In this document: positions 52,613-64,000 of the stretch, one piece after another
How the letters are laid out: each line of letters opens with the position of its first letter
How positions within the stretch are numbered: position 1 is the stretch's first letter
Source: Mytilus trossulus
Lineage: Eukaryota; Mollusca; Bivalvia; Mytilida; Mytilidae
Length of the DNA: 64,000 nt
Assembly: GCF_036588685.1 (NCBI RefSeq)
Contig: NW_026963295.1
Location: forward strand, 4,588,001 to 4,652,000
Reading direction: 5' to 3'
Program-made: the position numbers and the translations under genes
The notes under the pieces: generated by a model
Told to the model about the DNA's origin: nothing
What the model saw: the letters and a program-made list of their open reading frames with translations, nothing else
Databases searched by the model: none

Positions 52613-55600
52613 AGCCGAAAACCGTACATAAGAAATTCATTGCACTTGAAACTTTTAAATAAACATGATAAACAATCTGTCTTCACGCTTGAACAAACAT
52701 AAAATTGCTCTCAGGCTTTAAATTCAGGCTTGTGAATTCAAAATTAAAGTTTATCATGTCAGAATGATACACAACAACATTGATAGATGTTGTCACCATT
52801 ATTGCATGAACAGTACATTTTGTAGATGTACATGTAACATCATTTTGTGTCCCAGATGGACAATGATGGATACCCCATATCCTTTATTTTTCTATAAATT
52901 ATAATGTATTAATGGTCATTGATAAAAATCATATACATGTATATATGTGAAATGTTTATGATAAAAATAAACTTGACATTTGAATTTTCATGGTCTATAA
53001 TACTTTTCATCTACAAAAAATATATAACATTTATATGTAATATATAAATAAAAGTAATCATGGGAATTATTTACAAAATTGTGTTTGTCTTTTGTGTATG
53101 CAAATTAACTACTGTGAATTATGTAAGCTTAGGGATATGTAAGTTTATTTATAAGACATTTAAACTTGATGTTTATAGACTATTTAAATGTACAAGTATT
53201 ATACTTGATGTATTATTCTATACAATGATTCTTACTATACAAATCCTTGTTCTATATATGACTTTGGGCTGTGTTGTACTTAGATAAAATTTGTGGCCTG
53301 TAAAATTGGTAGAGTTTCTGTTTGTCCCCAGTTTTTCAATTTGTTTTTATTGAACATCTAGGAGTAAATTAGTATGTTTTAATAGCTCAATTACATGATA
53401 TATATCGAAAGATGAATTGCTAGGTTGTCTACTTAAAAACTGAAGAACAAATTGTTTACAAAAATATAAAATGTTATGGATCACATACAATTGTCGATGT
53501 AAAAAATATACCCACATAACACATGTTATGTAATAAATATATATACAAAAGATATCATATCAGTATTATATTTTATTTAACAGAAACAAGTGCCTGCATA
53601 CAAATGTACATATCAGATTCCACATAGATAAGGGTCTTGACACATATGGGGGTCCTTAGTTTCTGCATTCTTATATTTTTAGAACATGTTTCTCTTGTTT
53701 TTAAGTTTGAAGATCTTTGGAAATAACACGAGTAATGTTTATTTTACTAACATTTTTTCTCTCTCAGAAATTTAGTATTTTATAACATCTTTAACATGTA
53801 CATGTACATGTACATATATTTAAATTCTTTTACTTTTGACAGTTATCTTTTTTATTAAGCACCAAATTATTCTTGTTAGTTTACATGTACATGTATATAA
53901 ACTGCTCATTTTCTCTATAGTTTCTCTATTTTGTAAACCCCATTCAACTAACCATGCTAACTGTCATAGTTTCTATCTTACATGTATGATTTAGATCAAA
54001 CTTTGTTACAACAAATTGCAATTTAAAGAAAAAAATTATCTACATGTATTAAGAAATTAACACACAATTGAAACAAATAACAAATGAACCAATAAAAGGT
54101 GGTTAGATCAATAAAGCATCAGACATAATTAATCTGTAGGGATCTTCTTTGTGTCATCAGCCTAATCACCTGTGGGCATTGGTTTCAAGGCAATGGTCAA
54201 TTAGGAATCATTCTTCTTACTACACATTGCTAAAGTATAATTGAAAGCAGATTCAGATTCAATAGTTATCAGAGTGTCACCCAAAGATGTCACCACATAC
54301 ATATGTAGAAGCATATATATACAGATGCAGGTTCAAGAAATTTGAAAAAGGGAGGGGGGATAGGCCCCTCAAAGTAGACAAGGTTAAAAGAAGAACTGGT
54401 ATAATTTTTAAATGAAACCTAGAAATAACTTCATAAATAAGGGAGGGCTGGAGCACCCCTCCCCATAAAAATCTGTAACTGATATATATTAAGATTAGCA
54501 GAATAATGTAATATTGTATACGTACATGTACATGTATGCATCAATCTTTAAATGATTTAAGAGAGATTTTTAAGACGCAATCTTTAATCATTTTTTCCCA
54601 TCTACATTTATAATTCATGTTTGTAAAACATTTTCTCCTCTCTAAAATGTTGCTGTTCAGGTTTTGGCTGCAGTCTTCTTTACAATTGTACATGAACATT
54701 AGCATACTTAAATGGCAACATATTTTAGCTTTGCTGTATTACACTTAAAACAGTATAACACTTGGATGAATGCTCCCATATATGAATCACAGTGTTATTG
54801 TATTTGGTGTACCTAAGTTGTTTCCCCTTGACATTATAAAATTCAGTAAAACTATTACGGGGATGTTTAATGACCTCGACAACCCATAAGGGTCTCACTC
54901 TATCAGTTCAATAATTTCATGAATGAAGTACGTACATTATTATATATATTTACTTTAGAAAGGTGTATATTCACTATGTTATTTGTTTTGAACTCAAATT
55001 ATAATGATACGGTTAAATGTTTATATGCCATTCAAGGCCCTTAATTTAAGTATAATAAAATGTTCTTCTACTCCTTCAGTCTATTAATTAATAAAGTTAC
55101 TCAGGGACTTACATTTCTCAACTAGGGGCCCAACCATCCACAATATGAAAATTAGGATAAGCATATGGGTACAATGTATGTATGTTCATGAAAGTTAAAC
55201 TTTAAGGGTCCCAACCCAAATTTCAGTAGCATTGGCTGCTAGCCATGGGGCCTTGCTAATCTTTTCCCCCTGGCTGTCTCTTCTGATTTGAACTATTTTG
55301 TTAAGTGATAATCAGTAGTTTCATCTGATGTCAGTTAGTATTAGATGTATCCTTTCTTAAAAGTGTTATAGCCCTCAAGTTATGAGATGACTACATCAGA
55401 TTTACATAGAAGTAATAAATAATTATTTATCTTTAAAACACTAGTTCTTAAAAGAGCAATCAATTTTCATAAATGGGGAATACTCACTATAATACTGTCA
55501 TTGTCTTGACTCATATTTTCTAGATGCAGTATTACAATGTACGTTCAGATCATGTTTCATAAGTTATGGATTTTGAAGAAATCCTACATGTACATGTCCT

Positions 55601-55696
55601 AATTGTATCCATTTTTCTGTCATCAAATAGATACATTAGTCATGTTAGTACTGCTGTTGTTGTATGGTAATAGGAATGGCTGGTCTATCTTGTCTT
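52613..55696. other. AT-rich region without a supported gene
   Basis: Only short ORFs and many ACATGTACATGT-type short palindromic tracts (for example 53797-53816 and 54522-54534). The ORF 53060-53287 is hydrophobic but has no support. Confidence 0.4.
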
Positions 55697-57732
55697 TTTA
55701 TACGACCGCAAAATTTGAAAAAAATTTCGTCGTATATTGCTATCACGTTGGTGTCGTCGTCGGCGTCATCGTCGTCATCGTCCGAATACTTTTAGTTTTC
55801 GCACTCTAACTTTAGTAAAAGTGAATAGAAATCTATGAAATTTTAACACAAGGTTTATGACCATAAAAGGAAGGTTGGTATTGATTTTGGGAGTTTTGGT
55901 CCCAACATTTTAGGAATTAGGGGCCAAAAAGGGCCCAATTAAGCATTTTCTTGGTTTTCGCACTATAACTTTAGTTTAAGTTAATAGAAATCTATGAAAT
56001 TTTGACATATGGTCAATGAGCACAAAAGAAAGGTTGGGATTGATTTTGGGAGTTTTGGTTTCAACAGTTTAGGGACTAGGGGCCAAAAAAGGGCCCAAAG
56101 AAGCATTATTCTCGGTTTTCGCACCATAACTTTAGTTTAAGTAAATAGAAATCAATGAAATTTAAACACAAGGTTTATGACCACAAAAGGAAGGTTGGTA
56201 TTGATTTTGGGAGTTGAGGTCCCAACAGTTTAGGAATTAGGGGCCAAAAAGGGATCCAAATAAGCATTTTTCTTGGTTTTCTTACCTTAACTTTAGTATA
56301 AGTATTACTAAATAGAAATCTATGAAATTTAAACACAATGTTTATGACCATAAAAGGAAGGTTGGTATTGATTTTGGGAGTTTTGGTCCTAACAGTTTAG
56401 GAATAAGGGGCCCAAAGGGTCCAAAATTAAACTTTGTTTGATTTCATCAAGAATTGAATAATTGGGGTCCTTTGATATGCTGAATCTAACTGTGTATGTA
56501 GATTCTTAATTTTTGGTCCCGTTCTCCAATTGGTCTTCATAAAGGTCCAAAGGGTCCAAAATTAAACTTAGTTTGATTTTGACAAAAATTGAATCCTTGG
56601 GGTTCTTTGATATACTGAATCTAAATATGTAATTAGATTTTTTATTATTAGCCCAGTTTTCAAGTTGGTCCAAATCAGGGTCCAAAATCAAACTTTGTTT
56701 GATTTCATCAAAAATTGAATAAATGGGGTTCTTTGATATGCCAAATCTAACTGTGTATGTAGATTCTTAATTTTTGGTCCTGTTTTCAAGTTGGTCTACA
56801 TTAAAGTCCAAAGGGTCCAAAATTAAACTTAGTTTGATTTTAACAAAAATTGAATTCTTACGATTCTTTGATATACTGAATCCAAACATGTACTTAGATT
56901 TTTGATTATGGGCCCAGTTTTCAAATTGGTCCAAATCAGGATCCAAAATTATTATATTAAGTATTGTGCAATAGCAAGAAATTTTCCATTGCACTGTATT
57001 GAGCAATAGCAAAAAATCTTCAATTGCACAGTATTGTGCAATAGCAAGTCTTTTCAATTGCGCAATAGCAAGAAATATCTAATTGCACAATATTGTGTAA
57101 TAGCAGCAATTTTTTTTTTAATTAGAGTTATCTTTCTTTGTCCAGAATGAAAAGCAAGAAATATCTAATTGCACAATATTGTGAAATAGCAAGAATTTTT
57201 TTATTGGAGTTATCTATCTTTGTCCAGAAACAACTTAAATCTTTTTTATATACAATATACAATGTATATTCACTTTTTACTACCAACTTATAAATTAAAA
57301 CAATCTTTAAATTACCATTCAGTGATAACAAGCAGTTTTTTACATCTTAATATTTTATGATGTATTTAAATGAGTGGTTATTGTTGCAACCTCCATTAGA
57401 AATTTTAATTGAGATCAGTTTTGGAATAAGGGAAAGTGGGATGTGAAAAAAAAAAATGGGTGGGGTGGTTCAATTTTTCTCATTTGAAATTTCAAAAATA
57501 AAAAGAAAATTGCTTCAAACATTTTTTGAGAGGTTTAATATTCAACAGCATAGTGAATTGCTCTAAGAGAAAACAAAAATTTTAAGTTCATTAGAACACA
57601 TCCATTCTGTGTCAGAAACCTATGCTGTGTCAACTATTTAATCACAATCCAAATTTAGAGCTGGATTCAGCTTGAATGTTGTGTCCATACTTGCCCCAAC
57701 CGTTCAGGGTTCAACCTCTGCGGTCGTATAAA
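55697..57732. mobile_element. non-autonomous element with 14-bp inverted ends and internal tandem modules
   Basis: TTTATACGACCGCA at 55697 is exactly inverted at 57719-57732. After a (GTC/GTCATC)n head, four ~160-bp modules (TTTTCGCAC-ATAACTTTAG at 55793, 55953, 56114, 56274) are followed by alternating 135/126-bp modules (AAAATTAAACTT-GTTTGATT at 56423, 56558, 56684, 56819). Then come short GTGCAATAGCAAG/TTGCACAATATTG repeats (56960-57200). No ORF. No target duplication was found. Confidence 0.7.
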
Positions 57733-58617
57733 GCTGCGCCCTGCGGAGCATCTGGTTCTTGTCTAATGCCAATACCTGAACTTTTTGGTGATAAATGATT
57801 AAAACTTCTATGTAAATGTTGATACATCTGCATGTAATAAAATTGAGAAAGGAAATGGGGAATGTGTGAAAGCGACATACAGTCATGACAGTGTTAAAAA
57901 CAAGCATACATGTATAAATGTTGTTTTAGTTATATGGGAAATATAATACTTTTCATCTTCTATTGTTTTCATAAGATTTGTGATGTAATACATTGTTATG
58001 AAGTTAACTGTAGTGGAATGCACATCTGTACTACATCATATAACTGTGATAACAATCTTCAAACCCTTGAGAAACAACTTGTTAAGAAAACAAACATGTA
58101 CCAGGGTCTAAAAGGGGATCCTTAATTTTTTTTTCTTTCAGTTTTAAGACTGTTTTTCTGTATTCATTTATTATATTTTGTCCATCAATCTCTATTCTTT
58201 GCATGTGAATACTTTAGTATCCAAGCATATTTTCTTTTTATTTCAGTACCCCATTATTCTCACTTCTATATATTTTTTGTCCATCTTTCTCAACTCTTTA
58301 ATTTTGCAGGCCATTTATTTTGTACTCTTTGCCTATTATTCTTTATTATAATACCAAACCAGACCCTTATATATATATGAAGTGTATCTTATTCAGTGTC
58401 TAAAAGGTATGCCTATATACATGTGTAATGAAGTTTTTCGTCCAAATGCACAAAAAAGGGTTATGTAATGATTGTCTGTCAATTTGTCATTCATTGCATA
58501 CCCGTAAGGGCCGTAGCCAGGGGGGTTTGCATGAACCCCCATTGAAAACAAATAAGCACTGTTAAAGTCAATATTCTGTTCCAATTGTGACTGTTCAAGT
58601 CGAGTTCATGAGTCCAA
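57733..58617. other. unassigned AT-rich sequence
   Basis: Open frame 57910-58125 includes a Cys-rich stretch (HCYEVNCSGMHICTTSYNC) after a possible CATAAG acceptor, but with no good donor. Near 58505-58560 a TAGCCAGGGGGGTTTGCATG phrase resembles a low-complexity repeat found at 61740. No supported gene. Confidence 0.3.
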
Positions 58618-58619
58618 CT

Positions 58620-59210
58620 AACCCTCCCTTGGAAATTTCTAGCTACAGGCCTGCATTGAGACAATACTGAAAGACAATAAGGATATTGATTTAAAAGTGT
58701 TTTTTGCTAAGCATCATCTGACATGTATGACATGTATGACTAGTAATACTTTGTAAATAGCTTATATATGTTAGATTATATTACAGTCATGACAATGTAA
58801 TAAGAAACATAGTGTTATATAATGACAAAAATGTTGATGATGGAATTGTTTATAACAACCTTGACTTGACTGTTTTTTTCGTTCATTTTTTTACTTGACT
58901 GGTTTTTTCGTTTAATTTTTCTACATAAATAAGGCTGTTAGTTTTCTCGCTTGAATTGTTTTACATTGTCTTATTGGGGCCTTTTATAGCTGACTACATG
59001 TATATGCGGTATGGGCTTTGCTCATTGTTGAAGGCCGTACAGTGACCTATAATTGTTAATGTTTGTGTCATTTTGGTCTTTTGTGGATAGTTGTCTCATT
59101 TGCAATCATACCACATCTTCTTTTTTATATTTACAGCTGGCATGGTCAGTAGACAAACTGTTAACAGATTACAACTTCTTATATACTGTAAATTCTGAAA
59201 TTAATGCCAG
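58620..59210 (+). repeat. segmental duplication copy 1, with repeat C inserted
   Basis: Matches 60980-61300 (landmarks CTAGCTACAGGCCTGCA, GACAATACTGAAAGACAATAAG, ATGGTCAGTAGACAAAC). Repeat C occupies about 58868-59137 in this copy and is missing from the other. Confidence 0.75.
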
Positions 59211-60724
59211 GTTTTTATTATTGCGAAAATTGCAACTGAGTAAACGCATTAATTTAAACTCGCATTTTGAAATATATTTAATATGATTTTAACAGGATTT
59301 TTCTTAAAATGGTAAAAATTAAAATCGCATTTAAGTTTAAAATGACAAAATCGCAATAATAAATGCACGCAATAATTTCTGAATTTACAGTATATATATA
59401 TATTCCCATTGTAAACATTGTAAAAGTCATGACCAATGAAACCAAAGTAAATAAAGAAATAATTTTACACAACTTCATCAGCATATTAATAAAAGGTTGT
59501 TTGTCATCATCACAATTTTAACATTTGCATGAATCAGGCCAGATTAGAATAAAATTGAAAGTGGGGGAAGGGGAGGGGGCGTTGAACCCTCAGAACAGAC
59601 ACTGGCCGATCCCCCTGGCCCCAATGATGAAAAATAAACTGATGATTCATGTCATAAAGAATCATCTATAACCATGTAAAGATATCTGATAAGTTTAAAA
59701 ATAAAGTTAAAACATAATTTGAAATTTGATACATTGATTTTTAACTTATTTAGATTAAGTTATTAAATATTCAATCATAACTCTTTGACATTTTGTATTA
59801 TAATTAATATCTGTATTAAGACAAATAAAAACTAAATTATTGATTTGAAAGTGGAGAACTAATTAGTGATTTAGCTTTTGGGTCTTTATACAAGATTAAT
59901 ATCAATAATATGTCATCTACATTTACAATATCTTATCAAGGTCTGGGTGTTCCTAAATTAGATTTCCTGTTTTTTATAAAAAGTTATTACTGTATCAAAA
60001 TAATATTTTTTTCATCACAAATTGATGAAATTGAATAAAAAACTTGTTCCTCAATTAAATTTCCTGTATTTTTAAATTGATCAACATTGAGTCCATTCAT
60101 AAAAATCTAAGATTCTAGTACATGTATAGCGTGGAATATCCCGTAGTGTAAAACATACATGACAAACATGACGTTTGTCATGTTAAGAAAGCGACCTTTA
60201 ATTTTCCATGTCAGACCTGCTTATGACATCTGATCAAAATCTTAGTGATAGAATTAATGTAAAAAATGAAGTAATTATACAAAAAACATGAGCTTCCTTC
60301 CTTTACATATAACCGTTGACCGATCTTTTCTCATTTGACATGTAATAACATCTCTCCATCCATTACATGATAAACCACTATAGCTTACACCGTACAAGGA
60401 CAGAAACTATATCGTAGAGATAATTAAAAATGATGGTAGTTATTGAATCCTTTAACAAGGATGTGAAATATGTCAGTTAGTATTAATGTTTATCAGATGA
60501 CATTTTATATAAGTTTGTGTGGGACTTGATTATTTAATGGAAATATGAAATTATGTAGGATGTTTGTTAATGTGCTTTAAAAATTGCACTGAAAATGTTA
60601 AAATTGAGTAAGAATTTTTAACATGTTAAAGGGTGAATGGATTTATTTATGAACGTTATGAAATATATGGTAGGTTTATATGATAATTTTCTTTTAACAT
60701 GTTTAAAGACAGTAACATTGAGAG
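59211..60724. other. AT-rich region, nothing recognised
   Basis: Contains a partial palindrome (ATTCTGAAATTAATGCC / inverse at 59368-59392) about 160 bp apart, otherwise no supported feature. Confidence 0.35.
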
Positions 60725-60961
60725 TACATGAATAATAATTTTTATTTTCAATATTTATGATATTATTTAGATATACATCACCTGTTGGTGACCTTCCGCT
60801 GTTGTTTTTTCTATGGTCGGGTTGTTGTCTCTTTGATACATTCCCCATTTCCATTCTCAATTTTATGTATTAATTTTCAGGATTTTTGTACAAAATGTTG
60901 AGCATATATTTTTAGTTTAGTATTTACTTGTTCTGAAATAAAGGAGAAGCTTAGGTTGGAG
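60725..60961 (+). repeat. duplicated 235-bp block, copy 1 (contains repeat A)
   Basis: Nearly identical to 61310-61541, including ACCTGTTGGTGACCTTCCGC, GGTCGGGTTGTTGTCTC and AAAATGTTGAGCATATA. The two blocks are about 585 bp apart. Confidence 0.85.
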
Positions 60962-60964
60962 TCC

Positions 60965-61300
60965 AAATACCCCCTCCTTGGAAATTCCTAGCTACAGGCC
61001 TGCAGTGAGACAATATAATGACTACTGAAAGACAATAAGGACATTGATTAAAAATGGTTTTTGTTATTAAAGCATCATCTGACATGTTTGACAGGTATGA
61101 CTACTAATACTTTGTAAATAGCTTACATGTAAGATTATATTACAGTCATGACAATGTAAGTAATAAGAAACATAGTGTAATATAATGACAAACTGTTGAT
61201 AATGGAAGTGTTCAACAACCTCTGGTTTAACAGCTGCCATGGTCAGTAGACAAACTTAACAGATTACAACTTCTTATGTACTGTAAATTCAGAAATTAAT
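60965..61300 (+). repeat. segmental duplication copy 2, without repeat C
   Basis: Counterpart of 58620-59210 in which CAACCTCTGGTTTAACAGC stands where the other copy has the insertion. Confidence 0.75.
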
Positions 61301-61309
61301 GCCAATGCA

Positions 61310-61541
61310 AAATAATAATTTTTATTTTCAATATTTATGATATTATTTAGATATACATCACCTGTTGGTGACCTTCCGCTGTTGTTTTTTCTATGGTCGG
61401 GTTGTTGTCTCTTTGATACATTCCCCATTTCCATTCTCAATTTTATGTATTAATTTTCAGGATTTTTGTACAAAATGTTGAGCATATAAATTTAGTTTAG
61501 TATTTACTTGTTCTGAAATAAAGGAGAAGCTTAGGTTGGAC
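61310..61541 (+). repeat. duplicated 235-bp block, copy 2 (contains repeat A)
   Basis: See 60725-60961. Only one or two base differences were noticed. Confidence 0.85.
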
Positions 61542-61737
61542 TTTTTAGCCTTAAAATCAAAAGTACTGTACAACAAACTGCCTTGATGTAGTGATTGTTA
61601 CTTAGTTTATAATGTACCGTACCTTGATTAAAAAATTAACTTAAAGCACCCTTTTCATCAAATGAAATTACTAGGTCACCTTTTAAAAGTTCCTGATTTA
61701 ATGTAGTCTTCCCCCATGAAATGTACCCATGGCTTGC

Positions 61738-61897
61738 AGTTGTAGGGGCGGATTCAGCCATTTTAAAATGGGGGGGGGGGGGGGGGGTCCCAACCCAGGA
61801 CAAAGGGGTGTTCCAACTATATGTCCCCATTCAAATGCATTGAACAGCCAAAAAAGGGGGGTCCAACCCCTGTAACCCCCTCCCATGGATCCGCCAA
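61738..61897. repeat. G-rich element with an 18-G run
   Basis: G18 at 61770-61787. The block is bounded by GGGGCGGATTCAGCC and CATGGATCCGCC, weak inverted ends. Small minus-strand ORFs (poly-Pro) here are artefacts of composition. Confidence 0.6.
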
Positions 61898-62227
61898 TAG
61901 GTTGGGTAGGTAGGTAGAGGATTTAAGAGCAGGAAAAACAGTTAGGATAAAAAATTGAAATAATTTTCTTGTATGGTGTTATTTAAGTTGATAAAAGTCA
62001 ATGAAATTAGGCTCTTACAATTTGAATTTTACTACAAGAAAATATTGTTCAGCCAAAAATACATTCACACAAGCAGTGCTTGCTATCTACAAACATTTAA
62101 TTTGGTCAATGCTAAATTGTGATCAATATTGATGAAGCCAAAAATGTTCATGAAAGTAGTTTATTTTTACAATAAATCAGTGATATATCCATCTTTTATA
62201 CATCAATTTCCTCTAGTTAGTGACTAA

Positions 62228-64000
62228 ATAGTCAAAATGCAATATCTAAGTATCTATATCTAGGTCAACGGTAGTTATAAAAAGTCCCAAAAGAAAAGAA
62301 ACGGATTGAATTCAAATCAGATATTAATCATGTTATTACTTATAATAGTCAAAATGAAATATCAAAGCAACTATATCGGTTAATGGTAGTTATAAAAAGT
62401 CCCAAAAGAAAAGAAACGGATTGAATTCAAATCAGAAATTAATCATGTTATTACTTATAATAGTCAAAATGAAATATCAAAGCATCTATATCGGTTAATG
62501 GTAGTTATAAAAAGTCCCTAAAGAAAAGAAAAGGATTGAATTCAAATCAGAAATTAATCATGTTATTACTTATAATAGTCAAAATGAAATATCAAAGCAT
62601 CTATATCGGTTAATGGTAGTTATAAAAAGTCCCAAAAGAAAAGAAACGGATTGAATTCAAATCAGAAATTAATCATGTTATTACTTATAATAGTCAAAAT
62701 GAAATATCAAAGCATCTATATCGGTTAATGGTAGTTATAAAAAGTCCCAAAAGAAAAGAAACGGATTGAATTCAAATCAGAAATTAATCATGTTATTACT
62801 TATAATAGTCAAAATGAAATATCAAAGCATCTATATCTAGGTTAATGGTAGTTATATAAAGTCCCAAAAGAAAAGAAACGGATTGAATTCAAATCAGAAA
62901 TTAATCATGTTATTACTTATAATAGTCAAAATGAAATATCAAAGCATCTATATCGGTTAATGGTAGTTATAAAAAGTCCCAAAAGAAAAGAAACGGATTG
63001 AATTCAAATCAGAAATTAATCATGTTATTACTTATAATAGTCAAAATGAAATATCAAAGCATCTATATCGGTTAATGGTAGTTATAAAAAGTCCCTAAAG
63101 AAAAGAAAAGGATTGAATTCAAATCAGAAATTAATCATGTTATTACTTATAATAGTCAAAATGAAATATCAAAGCATCTATATCGGTTAATGGTAGTTAT
63201 AAAAAGTCCCTAAAGAAAAGAAAAGGATTGAATTCAAATCAGAAATTAATCATGTTATTACTTATAATAGTCAAAATGAAATATCAAAGCATCTATATCG
63301 GTTAATGGTAGTTATAAAAAGTCCCAAAAGAAAAGAAACGGATTGAATTCAAATCAGAAATTAATCATGTTATTACTTATAATAGTCAAAATGAAATATC
63401 AAAGCATCTATATCGGTTAATGGTAGTTATAAAAAGTCCCAAAAGAAAAGAAACGGATTGAATTCAAATCAGAAATTAATCATGTTATTACTTATAATAG
63501 TCAAAATGAAATATCAAAGCATCTATATCTAGGTTAATGGTAGTTATATAAAGTCCCAAAAGAAAAGAAACGGATTGAATTCAAATCAGAAATTAATCAT
63601 GTTATTACTTATAATAGTCAAAATGAAATATCAAAGCATCTATATCGGTTAATGGTAGTTATAAAAAGTCCCAAAAGAAAAGAAACGGATTGAATTCAAA
63701 TCAGAAATTAATCATGTTATTACTTATAATAGTCAAAATGAAATATCAAAGCATCTATATCGGTTAATGGTAGTTATAAAAAGTCCCTAAAGAAAAGAAA
63801 AGGATTGAATTCAAATCAGAAATTAATCATGTTATTACTTATAATAGTCAAAATGAAATATCAAAGCATCTATATCGGTTAATGGTAGTTATAAAAAGTC
63901 CCTAAAGAAAAGAAAAGGATTGAATTCAAATCAGAAATTAATCATGTTATTACTTATAATAGTCAAAATGAAATATCAAAGCATCTATATCGGTTAATGG
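62228..64000 (+). repeat. 115-bp tandem array with six-unit higher-order structure
   Basis: Unit starts AGTCAAAATGAAATATCAAA at 62346, 62461, 62576, 62691, 62806, 62924, 63039, 63154, 63269, 63384, 63499, 63617, 63732, 63847 and 63962, after a diverged first unit. Three variants exist: a (GTCCCAAAAGAAAAG..ACGG), b (GTCCCTAAAGAAAAG..AAGG) and c (118 bp, with CTAGG and TATATAAAG). The order a-a-c-a-b-b is seen twice in a row (62576-63268 and 63269-63961), 693 bp each. The array continues past the window. Confidence 0.95.

Noticed and set aside
57910-58125. Cys-containing ORF as an exon
   Set aside because: Possible acceptor but no acceptable donor and no neighbouring exon with compatible phase.
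61636-61886. Proline-rich minus-strand ORFs
   Set aside because: Produced by the G18 run and other G-rich sequence.
62228-64000. CRISPR-like regular array
   Set aside because: Repeat units are contiguous 115-bp copies without unique spacers; it is a eukaryotic satellite.

Overview
This window is eukaryotic genomic DNA, very probably from a marine mussel (Mytilus or a close bivalve). The basis is its AT-rich, intron-split genes and a dense set of interspersed repeats that I recognise from mussel genomes; no species can be named without a search. Two host genes can be reconstructed. The first is a plus-strand gene (2728-25679, ten coding exons, 711 codons plus stop) for a type I membrane receptor: signal peptide, C-type-lectin-like start, cysteine-rich modules, Ser/Thr-rich stalk, one membrane helix, and a tyrosine-rich tail. 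The second is a minus-strand three-exon claudin/PMP22-like tetraspan gene (29761 down to 26586, 185 residues), convergent with the first. Both models close in frame across every junction with GT-AG introns.

Layout. 0-2.7 kb: a broken ORF carrying a perfect (GAT)140 tract, then repeats. 2.7-25.7 kb: the receptor gene. Its introns are full of mobile DNA: reverse-transcriptase debris, a decayed Academ-like transposase (8.26-10.85 kb), and a nearly complete 6.5-kb Academ-like DNA transposon (16886-23373) with inverted termini and a possible TAA target duplication. 26.6-29.8 kb: the tetraspan gene. 29.9-41.5 kb: no supported host gene; short interspersed repeats, foldback palindromes, a four-copy ~350-bp tandem array with a hammerhead-ribozyme motif in every copy (34.5-35.75 kb), and a bivalve-type modular repeat (38.4-40.7 kb).

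41.5-49.9 kb is a Penelope-like retroelement block. Two 616-codon copies (reverse transcriptase plus GIY-YIG-like endonuclease) lie head to head in a 2 x 2118-bp palindrome with a 10-bp centre. Next to it is a second, almost intact minus-strand element whose only obvious lesion is a one-base frameshift. Hammerhead-like motifs lie at the outer side of both palindrome arms and downstream of the second element's coding region, and its two terminal direct repeats begin within a few bases of the predicted cleavage site.

50-64 kb: a cluster of a TACGAAAC-type motif, a tRNA-derived SINE, a 2-kb element with 14-bp inverted ends, a local duplication in which one copy carries a repeat insertion, and a 115-bp tandem array (62.2 kb to the window end) with a six-unit higher-order period of 693 bp. 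The common thread is ribozyme-linked retroelement biology plus two Academ-like elements within introns of one receptor gene. All functional calls are from reading alone; no database search was run.
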